Shown in pieces: positions 1 to 8,963 of a DNA stretch of 64,000 nt (position 1 is the first letter of the stretch; each line of letters begins with the position of its first letter). The notes beneath the pieces are model-generated. The model saw nothing but the letters and a program-made list of their open reading frames with translations. It had not been told where the DNA came from and did no database searches. The stretch is from contig NC_053182.1 in NCBI RefSeq assembly GCF_905163445.1, positions 9,486,001 through 9,550,000 on the forward strand, given 5' to 3'. The position numbers and the translations under genes were made by a program. This stretch comes from Pararge aegeria (Eukaryota > Arthropoda > Insecta > Lepidoptera > Nymphalidae).

Positions 1-424
1 TATCATGTCATTTTAATTCAAAGGAACGCGAGTATAGACATAATCGAATAACTTTCTATTAATTGTTGTTACTTTTTTATTAATATTTCATTCATAAAGG
101 TTAAGCCATCGCTGTGTGGGAACCTCTTTACTAGTGCTGCTGTCTCTAGTAGGTACTAATTGTCGCCTTAAACCGAGGAAAAGCTTCTTTAGATATTTCA
201 AAGCTTTTTTCTTAAGATCGAAGACCGGAACTTAATAGTTACTGTTAAGAACTCGATATGAGGTATCTCGTTTTCAAGGACTTATAATACTTATATACTA
301 TACTATACTTATATAATACTTATATTCAATATATATTCTATCTGAATTTCATTAAAACAAAAACTTTGAAACAATGCAGTCAAATTCACGGAAAAACCAT
401 TTAGGTTCTATTGATGTTTATCAT

Positions 425-645
425 CCATCATCATCCTATCCATCCTCAGTCTATTAACGTCCCACATCTGGGCACAGGCCTTTTAGATAATTGACCCGCC
501 ACGCGTCTCCAGTGCGGGTTGGTGGGCTTTAAAGACATCCATCTAAAGTTTGTGATAATAACCGCCATCGACGAGTTAACGCCCTTACAGAGGCATGGCG
601 GTAGACACCGTCATTTTCATAGCTCGGGACTGGTATATGTACCTA
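425..645 (-). mobile_element. SINE family C
   Basis: CATCATCATCC, CCACATCTGGGCACAGGCCT, CCAGTGCGGGTTGGTGGGCT, GTGATAATAACCGCC and CAGAGGCATGGCGGT occur in the same order as in the copy at 40911. The GAT-type tail at low coordinates sets the minus orientation. No clear tRNA head remains. Confidence 0.6.
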
Positions 646-1489
646 ATATTCTATGGCTGAAAAACCCAATACGTAAAAATTTGGTGTTAATACCAAATAA
701 CAGAATGAATAATGGATCCTACTACAAAAATAATCTATATAATATCTATAGATAACGTTTTTCTTGGTGCTTCTCCCATTGAAATCCATTTTAGAACAGA
801 TAAAAGCAAAAAGGAGTGTATAAAATAAACGGTTTACATCCATCCATTTAAGCTTCTCGACGATCTGCAATTTAATAGCGTTCTGGCCTTCGGCAGTTCG
901 TACGCCCGGTTTGCTTAAATGAGTATTGAAGATTAAATTATGTATTCCACAAAAAGCTGTAATGTATCGAGAATAACAACGCAGACTCATAGGGTATTAA
1001 AACAATACAAACGGTATGAAATAGTACCAGTTTCCTGTTGTTTAATTAAATAAATCAGACTCTACTGACTCTACAGATAGTTCATCGAGGTAGATCATTA
1101 TTCATATCTTAGTGGTAGTTGCGGTACGATAATTAAGAAAACTGTAAGTCTCTGTTTGTGAAATAGGTACTATTGGGTACAAAATAGATACTCTGTTATA
1201 GAGAAACGTGTGGTAGTCGGTCTTAAAATAACGTATTATATGGATATAACGGTAGGTACTAAAAATCGCTACTATATATTTTGGTAAAAAGTACGGAATC
1301 AAAAAGCCCAGAGAATTAAAAACAAAAATCTGAACAAGTATGTATAAAAATGCGTTAAAGTTTAAACTGAGCGCAGTGTATCATTCTGAATTTATGTTTG
1401 TTAACCCAAAAAGTCCCTTTATACTAACGCTCACCAGTCTTCGCCGTGCACACACAAATAAAACAGAGATTTATTTATGTATTAAAAAA

Positions 1490-2230
1490 TGTTATTGTAT
1501 AGGTACATGACCTTGATATAGTTTTTCAAAGTGCACTCCACTGGTAGGGAGTACAGAATATCTGAATGAATTCTTATGTACAGGTACATGACCGTGATAT
1601 AGTTAGGGAGTAATATTTCCATTATTCTTTGCGAATTTTGAAAGGTCTTTCTCGTGTGTGTCTCTTGAAATCTAAATGATTTTTACAGAAAAAACTATAA
1701 TGTACACGGCATGTTACGCATGCTCCTGTATACAGTATGACATAAATATATCCTACTGGTATGCTAGTAACTTTATCATTATTGTTTGTATTCACAGATT
1801 GTGTACTCATTTTCATTACGGGTACCACCTATATTTGTTACAAAAACAATTTGCTTCTACGGTGCCCCTTGAAATCCTAACCAGTTTTTGTATGTAAACG
1901 GCATGACATAATATGTACATTATGTAACAAAAATGCTACAGGTCGAATAAATTTTCCATTATTTTAATATTTTTTTATGCAAGAATTATGCTCATAGTAT
2001 TTACAGGTATATTTGTATCAAAAGTCTCATTTAGTGCATGAGCCCTTTGGTGTTCTAAATCTACACGGCATGATATCCATGACCCTGTCATAGTTCAACA
2101 AAAGTGCAAGCCACTAACTAGTAAAGAGTAATTTTTCTACTACTCTTTGTATTCACAGATTGTGTGCTCATTTTAATTACAGGTATATGTGTAACAAAAG
2201 ACACTTTTGCGTTTGCGGAACAGAATTTTG
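1490..2230 (-). repeat. Decayed tandem repeat with C2H2-like coding echoes
   Basis: Blocks recur in order. TTTGTATTCACAGATTGTGT occurs at 1785 and 2147. ACACGGCATG or a variant occurs at 1703, 1896 and 2063. GGTACATGACC occurs at 1502 and 1583. On the minus strand the copies translate to related peptides: KMSTQSVNT occurs twice, and TNIPV-type segments also recur. One unit ends NHLDFKRHTRERPFK (in 1622-1828), which resembles a damaged C2H2 zinc finger with a TGERPF-type linker. Stops and frameshifts interrupt every unit. This is an old tandem coding repeat or a degenerate minisatellite, not a live gene. Confidence 0.5.
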
Positions 2231-2410
2231 CACCGTTGCCAACGCCAAGGCTATCACGAGAGTCATTTGTGAACGCTGACCTATGCCCTTGGTCCATTGC
2301 GCCGAAATAATGGTATCGGCCTCGGCCAAATTGTCACGACACAAGCCTTTGCTGTGTAAAGGCTTTGATTTAGTGAGCCAGTCGCGTGTCCCTATCTATC
2401 ATTTAAACAG
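2231..2410. other. GC-richer block with a 73-codon open frame
   Basis: This block is clearly GC-richer than its flanks and is open on the minus strand for about 73 codons. Part of it reads RDNLAEADTIISAQW, with the stop within TACCTGTAA near 2178-2186. I see no splice sites or domain that would make it an exon. It could be a transposon piece or conserved noncoding DNA. Confidence 0.3.
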
Positions 2411-2429
2411 ACTTTACACTGTAGCTACC

Positions 2430-3842
2430 GATTTTCGCGTAGGAACGCACACAATATGAACGGTTACTATATCTATTTTCTATTCTATACATATCTATCG
2501 CTTACTAAATGATATGAAAGTAGAGTATTATATTAATTGCATGTTTTTTATGACTCTTCAGATTTTTTTTTTAGAATTTGGGGATCTTTTATTTAAGAGC
2601 TTGGGCCCTCTGAATTGAGAGTCGGAAATTCTAACATATTCATACCCGTTGCTTGTTACATACCTATATAGGTAAATGAAAGTGTAGACCATAACAATTT
2701 CGTATAAGCCTTGTTGAACAAGGATTTTTCCATTTCCTATCTCGGTCATGCACCGTATGCTTGCCTAATGATGTTAAAATGCATATAATATCACATACAA
2801 AAGATACATCACATATTACATACGTTACGCATACAATAAAACTTTGTGAAGTTCATTACGATCCCGTGGTTTTATTAAAATAATGCTGTATTTATTTGTA
2901 AGTAATTTTCATTGATACTGGAAATAATGCACCACTGGTATGCGATCAAGGATTTAATTAAATGTATCCATACATTGCTTTGGTGAGAGCGAATCGATTA
3001 CTATTTCATGTACTGCAATAATACCCATTTTGGTTACAAACAGATGAATACTACAGTAATAAACCTCAAACTAAATTAGCATAGTGTTAATATATTATAA
3101 TCCGAATGCTTTAAATTTATTAATATAAAATTATCTATAAATTACATAATAATATAACAATGATTGAAAATTAATTTATTCCTTTAAGCAATATCAAAAT
3201 ACGCTGTTCGGTTTTGTTATCACCGACACATTATTAGCGAATGTGACTTAAACATATTTTTACATTAACTGTAGATATATACGGTTTCGTGTGCAATTTC
3301 AAAACTAATATTTTTGTACCTAGAAGTCTTATTACCAACATTGAATATTGTTTGTTGTAGTCGATCTCTACATGCAAAAGAAAAACTGAATAATACTGTG
3401 GGTACTGGGTGTTCTATACCTCGGTTGTAAATTCGTTGATATATTCAATATTGTTTGAAGTCAACATAATGTCGGTGCAGCACAATATATTAAGAAATCG
3501 AGTGGAAAGCGTTCTCGTGTTCCAATACACTTTAAGGTAAGTGCATACAATAGTCGAGATATAAATTGAAATCGATACCAATATTACACTAAGGAGTAAT
3601 ATAATTTCAAAAATTTTAAAATAAGGGAATGATAGTGAAGTTTTTATACATTTTACTGAGGTTTTTAATTATAGATAAATCAAGAATCTCATTAATACTC
3701 GTAATAAGAATATCCCTACAAAATAGCTATAACCACTATATAGACACAGGGGCGTGCATGAGATCGACCATGGTGGGAAGGTAGAATTAAGAATACAGAC
3801 TATCAGAAAAGGAAAATCTCCTACAAACATGAGTTACAATTT
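2430..3842. other. AT-rich intronic DNA
   Basis: I see no coding segment. The only long open frame (2558-2749, minus) lacks any domain and ends in low-complexity Lys codons. Confidence 0.5.
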
Positions 3843-4147
3843 TTTTTTCATCATCATTATCTTCAAAAACAACCCATCGCCGGCCAACTGCAGGACACGG
3901 GTCTCCTCTCAGAATGAGGAGGGTCTAGGACATAGTCCACACCACAGTAGCAAAGTGCGGATTGGTAGAATTCGCACACCTTTGAGAACGTTATGGAGAC
4001 AGTGTTTTGCTTCACAATTAAAGCAAACAATATTAAATTTCTATTACTAACTATTTATTATTAACTAATAGAAATTTATTATTGTATGCTTTAATGCTCA
4101 CAATTCTTGAAAAGTTAGAGGTGCGTGCCGGAAATCAAAGTCGGTCA
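3843..4147 (-). mobile_element. SINE family A relic (Metulj-like) with internal hairpin
   Basis: The low-coordinate end has CATCATCATTATC, then CGGCCAACTGCAGGACACGG, GTCTCCTCTCAGAATGAGGAG and AAGTGCGGATTGGTAGA. These are the body blocks shared with the copies at 52159 and 53606. Near 4115-4135, AAAAGTTAGAGGTGCGTGCC marks the junction with the tRNA-like head, whose B box is lost. An unusual inverted duplication interrupts the body at 4017-4095. Confidence 0.75.
4017..4095. repeat. Fold-back hairpin inside the SINE relic
   Basis: Arms 4017-4046 and 4066-4095 pair at 28 of 30 positions around a 19-nt loop. The left arm and the sequence right after the right arm match expected SINE sequence, so the right arm looks like an inserted inverted copy. 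Confidence 0.75.
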
Positions 4148-4300
4148 CCACGAAAGGGAGGAAGACCTATGGAGGATTGGAAAACCAACGTAATGAAGGA
4201 GAGTTTAAAACCCGCGACAAATGAAAAAAAAACCGTAGAGGACGCGTCGAATCACAAAGAGTTTTAAGACGCAGGATTCATTGATATTTCAAGCCTGACC
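4148..4300 (+). mobile_element. Possible retrotransposon C-terminal fragment
   Basis: The frame through 4267 contains RKGGRPMEDWKTNVMKESL and later VEDASNHKEF. The spacing is like the GRPxxRWxDxVxxDL...DRxxWRRxIRxADP tail of non-LTR elements, and RRRIH follows in another frame. It abuts the 5'-truncated head of the SINE-like relic at 3843-4147. The assignment rests on motif spacing only. Confidence 0.4.
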
Positions 4301-4499
4301 AACTTCGTATGCACACCACTTTTGCTAAATATATTGCACCTTGTCTTTATCAGCATTATTATAAAAGAATATAGTAGAATATAATATAGTCGAACCAATT
4401 TTAAACCATGTTACCGAAGTCTACGTTCGCCCTATCGCCTTTTACGGATCAGCACGGACCGAGCGATAAACAGTTTACTCAGAAAATGGGGCAACTTAC

Positions 4500-4615
4500 C
4501 CGTTTCCTGGTTTCATAGTCGAGTGCGCCCGCCACGTAGATGGCGCCAGTCATGTTCTTTACTGCGAACGCACCACCTATGTTCCCGCTCGTGATCTCGT
4601 ATCGTATACGCGACG
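4500..4615 (-). CDS. CadN: Internal exon of classical N-cadherin (cadherin-repeat segment)
   Basis: This 116-bp internal exon encodes 38 whole codons of an extracellular cadherin repeat. Visible features are a YEITSGN strand, GGAFAV, an MTGAIYVAG strand and the LDYE calcium-binding motif followed by TRKR. Cadherin repeats bind calcium between domains and mediate homophilic adhesion; CadN acts in axon guidance and synaptic targeting. On the minus strand the exon follows a pyrimidine-rich TTTGTCTCTTTGCAG acceptor (AG at 4616-4617) and ends at a perfect GTAAGT donor (4494-4499). Its first two bases complete a split codon and its last codon is whole, so it enters in phase 1 and leaves in phase 0. 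Codons are GC-rich against the AT-rich flanks. I recognise the peptide as CadN from memory of arthropod sequences. Another large cadherin is possible, but a cadherin exon is nearly certain. Confidence 0.82.
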
Positions 4616-5109
4616 CTGCAAAGAGACAAACACCCTTTATTAACTTATATATGTGAGTTTTCACACAATGAAATAGATAGAACAAACGTCAAATATGAAA
4701 TAATACTAGTGGTCGCCCACTGGTCGAATCGACCATAACTAATTTTAATTATAATTTTGAACATTTTAAGGTTCTATATTGAAACACTTCTTTAATAACA
4801 GATCGCCAAAGCCTAATTTGCCTATACACCTATAAATGATTAAAAAAGAGTAAATACGCGTGTGTGTCAGAGGTGGATTCAATGTAATTTTATGTATAGT
4901 AAAATAAAATATTAGCATTTTGCGCTTATTCTCTTTATAAATCGTAAGTGTGGGCAATTTCATACCCATCCGTTTGCGCAATTTTTGTAAAAAAGGGTGT
5001 AAAGTTTCTGCTACACGTATTAATATATAGAGGATTAAACATTGTTTACATGTTAAAAACATAATTGGTTACGTCGCTCCGTTGGTACAGAGAATTTCTT
5101 AACAGCAAA

Positions 5110-5370
5110 ACCTAATACCTAAGCCGATTAGCGAAGCGTGCAGCGAACCTGCTTTCTGAGTCCAAGGCCGTCGGTTCGATTCCCGCAACTGGAAGATGTT
5201 TGTGTGATGAATATTATTATTTTTCAGTGTCTGGGTGTTTATCTGTATATTACAGGTAGATACTTATATATATTATTTTAAAAAAAACATTTAGGACCCA
5301 TAACACAAGCTACGCTTAATTTAGGGCTAGGCGTGTATTGTCTTAGTACATTTATTCATTTATTTGTCCC
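5110..5370 (+). mobile_element. SINE family B
   Basis: GAACCTGCTTTCTGAGTCC, a B box GGTTCGATTCC (5173-5183), GATGTTTGTGTGATGAATAT, TTTTCAGTGTCTGGGTGTTT and CCCATAACACAAGCTACGC align with the copy at 33789 in the opposite orientation. It ends in a TTTATTCATTTATTT tail. The A box is partly lost (GATTAGCGAAGCG). Confidence 0.8.
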
Positions 5371-5460
5371 GACCCGGAATGGAACCCAGGATAACGTTTC
5401 CTTAGTTGAAACGAAGAGGCACTTGTGTGCCATTGTACGTATTGAAATATACGGTAAGTA
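5371..5460 (-). mobile_element. Possible tRNA-derived SINE head
   Basis: GACCCGGAATGGAACCCAGG on the plus strand gives a B-box-like GGGTTCCATTCCGGG on the minus strand, with CCTCTTCGTTTCAACTAAGG upstream. It abuts the tail of the family B SINE. Weak evidence. Confidence 0.35.
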
Positions 5461-6736
5461 GTATGGATGTCAGATATGTAAACAATATAGCACACATTTC
5501 ATGTAAACCGAATATTGATATGTGTTCAAACAATTTATATTATGTTTACTGTGTTAACTAATAATATAATGGTAGGTACGTTATCCCTTTATCCTCCCTT
5601 CCAAGTTTTACAACTCATACAGTAAGTAAGTAAGTAACAAATTCGAGTTACACGTTTACACCGAGAAAGTTTAGGAACAGTTCTTACTTAGCGTTGTAAA
5701 TCTAAAATGAGGCTCGTATAATAAACCGCTCAATAACGCTAAAAGTTCACGCTTCAACTCACAAACGTGAGTGAGAAATATTGTAGCGATTTCTCTAACC
5801 CTAAGTACTTTCAAGATTGAGTGGCTGAAGGAAGTATTGGAAATTGTTGTTCACATTTTATTTTGTACATGTGTGTTCATTTGCCACTTACAGTTTTTGA
5901 GATGCTCTCTATGTGTTTTACTTTGAAAAAGACTTTCCTTAATCTGAATGTAAGGATGAAGACTTAAATTTTTTGCTTCTTTTTAAAACGCTCTCATCAT
6001 AGAAACTACTTGCATGATTTAAAAAAAAACTGCAGCATATTGTTGAGTCCGTCTCGTGTTGCAATTTGTGTCGAAGGTTATAAGCATTTTTCATAACGCT
6101 AAAGTACTAAAGAGCCTAGCACACGAAGAAATAGTACCGATGTCAGGACTAAATCAAAACCGACTTTAAGTTTTAGCGTGTGTAAATGAAAAACAAATTA
6201 ACTTTTCAGCACTATAATAGTACCTATAGACAGGATAACTTTACTGAATTTAGGATGTTTAAAAGACACGAGTTTAAAGTATATACTATCTAACTTTTAC
6301 ACTGATCGCTATACTGTTAACAGATTGATATACTGTTGACCGTTAGAAAAATCTCGACCTGCATCGCTAAAAGTACTTCAAATTTTAATGGGTGAAACCA
6401 GCGCATCCTTAAAAATTAAAAAGAATCGTTAAAATTGGTCGAGCCATTAAAAAGTTTTGCATAAATATTCTTCACCAAATTAAAATGGTTCCAACCTTGT
6501 AGTTCACTCATGTAGAGTGCACCATCATGTTATAAAAATAATCGTTCAAATTAATCGAACTCTAAATATTATTATACGTAAACAACGACGAAAAATATCT
6601 ATTATACATATATCGTAATATACAAGTTGAATACAATATAGATACGCAGGATTTTTTCTTTATTGTAAACCTGTATTAAAGTTAGAAGAAAACAAGGTCA
6701 TTTAATTATAATAAGCCTAAGTATCCGTGTCGATAA
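5461..6736. other. Intronic DNA without recognised features
   Basis: It contains a short GTAAGTAAGTAAGTAA run (5622-5637) and a stretch near 6363-6475 that resembles a degraded dispersed repeat (GGGTGAAACCAGCGCATCC). No open frame of interest. Confidence 0.45.
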
Positions 6737-6840
6737 CCAATGTTTTATGGCTATATACTCATCATCTTCAAAAGGAAGATAAATCATTTTGTCTTTAAGA
6801 TCCTTTTGAAGATGATGAGTATATAGCCATCAAACATTGG
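6737..6840. repeat. Fold-back hairpin with 40-bp arms
   Basis: Arms 6737-6776 and 6801-6840 pair at 39 of 40 positions around a 24-nt loop. TAAGTATCC occurs on both sides, at 6718-6726 and 6858-6866, and could be a 9-bp target duplication or chance. Confidence 0.9.
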
Positions 6841-7489
6841 TTTTATTGCTATATACTTAAGTATCCTAGTAGGGGGGCTGGTCGTATTTTTTTACTATCC
6901 TTAAGTTTTCATAACTAGTTCTATAGATTTCCTTCATTTTATATAACTGCATACTCTGTGCATACCCTCTATGCACGCCACTGACCTACAGTATCATACC
7001 ATGTAAATTTTCCCTTTTGTAAATACATTTAAAACTCGCCATCGTGTCTTCTATGAGCTTTGTGCCATCGTAGACCGTTTCATGGTACAATTGCCCCTAA
7101 TCTCTCACTGCCGTGATTGGGATTCCATTACCGGCAATAGTTAGGGTTTATCGATTAAGTCCACGCTAGCCAGAAAGGGACTGTTATCGGCTGTGATGAT
7201 CGAATCCAACTATTACTGTGTTCCATATTTTGCTCTCAATGAATATTAAACCAAAGGCATTTGTTTTATATGTTGAAATGATTTCACTGGAACGTGTAGA
7301 ATGGACATTCATCCAGGCTCGATTATGGTCGAGAATAGCACATAATTATTACGCTGTAAAAGTATCATAGATTTATCAATACTTTAAGTTCTTTCAACCT
7401 TATTTAGCAGCACTCAGCACCTTCAGTTAAATAATTCTTATAAATTATGGCTTATGCACAACACCTTTGAGGACCATCTATGGTGATTG

Positions 7490-7640
7490 ATGAAAAATGG
7501 GAGGTCCTGGTCTGGATTATAAGGCGTGGGTCAATTTATTCGGTCAAACTGGTGGGAGGATTCGGCGTGAGTTGCAACCTTACCGGGTTAACTTATTGTT
7601 TCGGTAGGTAGTAATCGAAAAATGCTGCGGCATTCGAGAA
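7490..7640 (+). mobile_element. Repeat family I-like relic
   Basis: ATGGGAGGTCCTGGTCTGGA, ACTGGTGGGAGGATTCGGC and CAACCTTACCGGGTTAACTT parallel the copy at 14810-14930 with many changes. Confidence 0.4.
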
Positions 7641-8084
7641 TATTACTCTTCCATATCGATTGCATCATCCCTTAAGCCTTAAATAAAAAATGAACTTTGC
7701 TTGTCCTATCTACGATAAAATTATTAAAAAATCGAGGTCAGGTGCCAATTTCGCCTGATTGTGCAGTGAAGATTTTTAAATTTTCTTCACTGCAGCGTAG
7801 GATAATAAAGGAAATGGGTGCGCTTCTAGTTATGTAATTGAAAAGTCTTTTCATATTTAACTTGCCTTGCTTGGGAACTCGCTGCGTACGAAGTTCATTA
7901 TGCATATTTTATTTCATTCGATGTCAAGTTGACGCTCTTGACTCTGATCACACCTGCGATGCAGTTTAAGACGGACGTGATAGCTGGGAAGGAGTGCGGC
8001 AATTTATCGATATTTTGCCCTACGCGACATCTTAATGTAGGTACGATAATAAAGCTCGACGTATCTCTTTGTCTTCACCGTGTT

Positions 8085-8122
8085 TGTCATCAATAAAAGT
8101 ATTGTATTGTATTATTTTACTA
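8085..8122 (+). mobile_element. Possible non-LTR 3' tip
   Basis: TGTCATCAATAAAAGTATTG followed by TATTGTATTATT has the AATAAA plus short-tandem tail organisation. The upstream GC-richer block (about 7870-8080) may be its 3' UTR. I do not recognise the family. Confidence 0.35.
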
Positions 8123-8631
8123 CTAGATTTCCAGTGACTTCACTACAGTTTGTTTATTTTTATTTATTTTTAAATTACCATCCATTTTCCTGGTCTATTA
8201 TCATATTTATTCCAAGAATGGAATGGCTGTTAAGCTAAACACAAGTTAATAATTTTTTTAATCCCGCCATAACCTTCTCTGAGTTACTTTCCAGGATACA
8301 AAGCAAGATCTGTCTCAGTAACAAATTTCTCAGTTACGATCGCTGCAGGGTTTAGCCGAAAATAGGCAAAAATCAAACAGGCATCCTTTTATAATATAGA
8401 TTTAACAACAATGGTCCAAGTGTTAGTTTAGTGTAGTGATATAAAGATTATTATTAAGGAAATATTGTTTAAAGCGATTGCAAAGTTTATTAATTGTATT
8501 TTAACGTGTACGTATTTTAATTTTGATATTGTCACAATAAGGTTTTATAAGTTAAGCTAATTAGGTAATAACTTAAGACAGAAGGTCCCTTAAGGATGTC
8601 ACCACTAAATAAAGTACCCAACTCTTATATT

Positions 8632-8658
8632 TGTAATAATAATAATAATAATAATAAA
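8632..8658. repeat. (AAT)n microsatellite, 3' tail of the retrotransposon
   Basis: About eight AAT units directly abut the CTTTATTGCACAC end of the element. On the element strand this is an (ATT)n tail following GCAATAAAG. It probably marks the exact 3' insertion end. Confidence 0.8.
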
Positions 8659-8755
8659 TTCTTTATTGCACACACAAAAACAAAATACAAATAAACACAT
8701 TTACAGAAATAATTAAAAAAAAAAAAAACTAGTTTAGGTGTGCAAAGGCGGTCTT

Positions 8756-8769
8756 ATCGCTAAAGCGAT
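8756..8769 (-). other. 3' UTR hairpin of the non-LTR element
   Basis: ATCGCT-AA-AGCGAT forms a 6-bp stem with a 2-base loop about 100 nt from the element's 3' end. An outer GTCT (8751-8754) can pair with AGAC (8777-8780). The same stem recurs in the related fragment at 38835-38850, and a decayed version lies near 51765-51785. Non-LTR reverse transcriptases of this type are known to recognise 3' RNA structures; that role is inferred here. Confidence 0.55.
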
Positions 8770-8963
8770 CTCTCCCAGACAACCTTTGGCGATAGTAGTT
8801 ATTGAAAGGAACGGGTTGGTGCGGCAATAAAAATTTCTACCTACATAAAAATATTGCAAACTAAACTACATACATGGTATAAATTCTAATACTAAACATA
8901 TAATTATTATATAAAATATATAGTGTTCATACATATAAATATAATAAACTACATACTATAACG

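Larger units (their letters stand above)
1..4499 (-). other. CadN: Inferred intron downstream of the CadN exon
   Basis: The GTAAGT donor at 4494-4499 opens an intron running toward position 1. The next expected peptide would continue the cadherin repeat after TRKR (in flies with a YELRL-type strand), and no such coding segment appears before the window ends. The interval contains a SINE relic, an RTE-like fragment and a decayed tandem repeat. Otherwise it is AT-rich. Confidence 0.55.
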
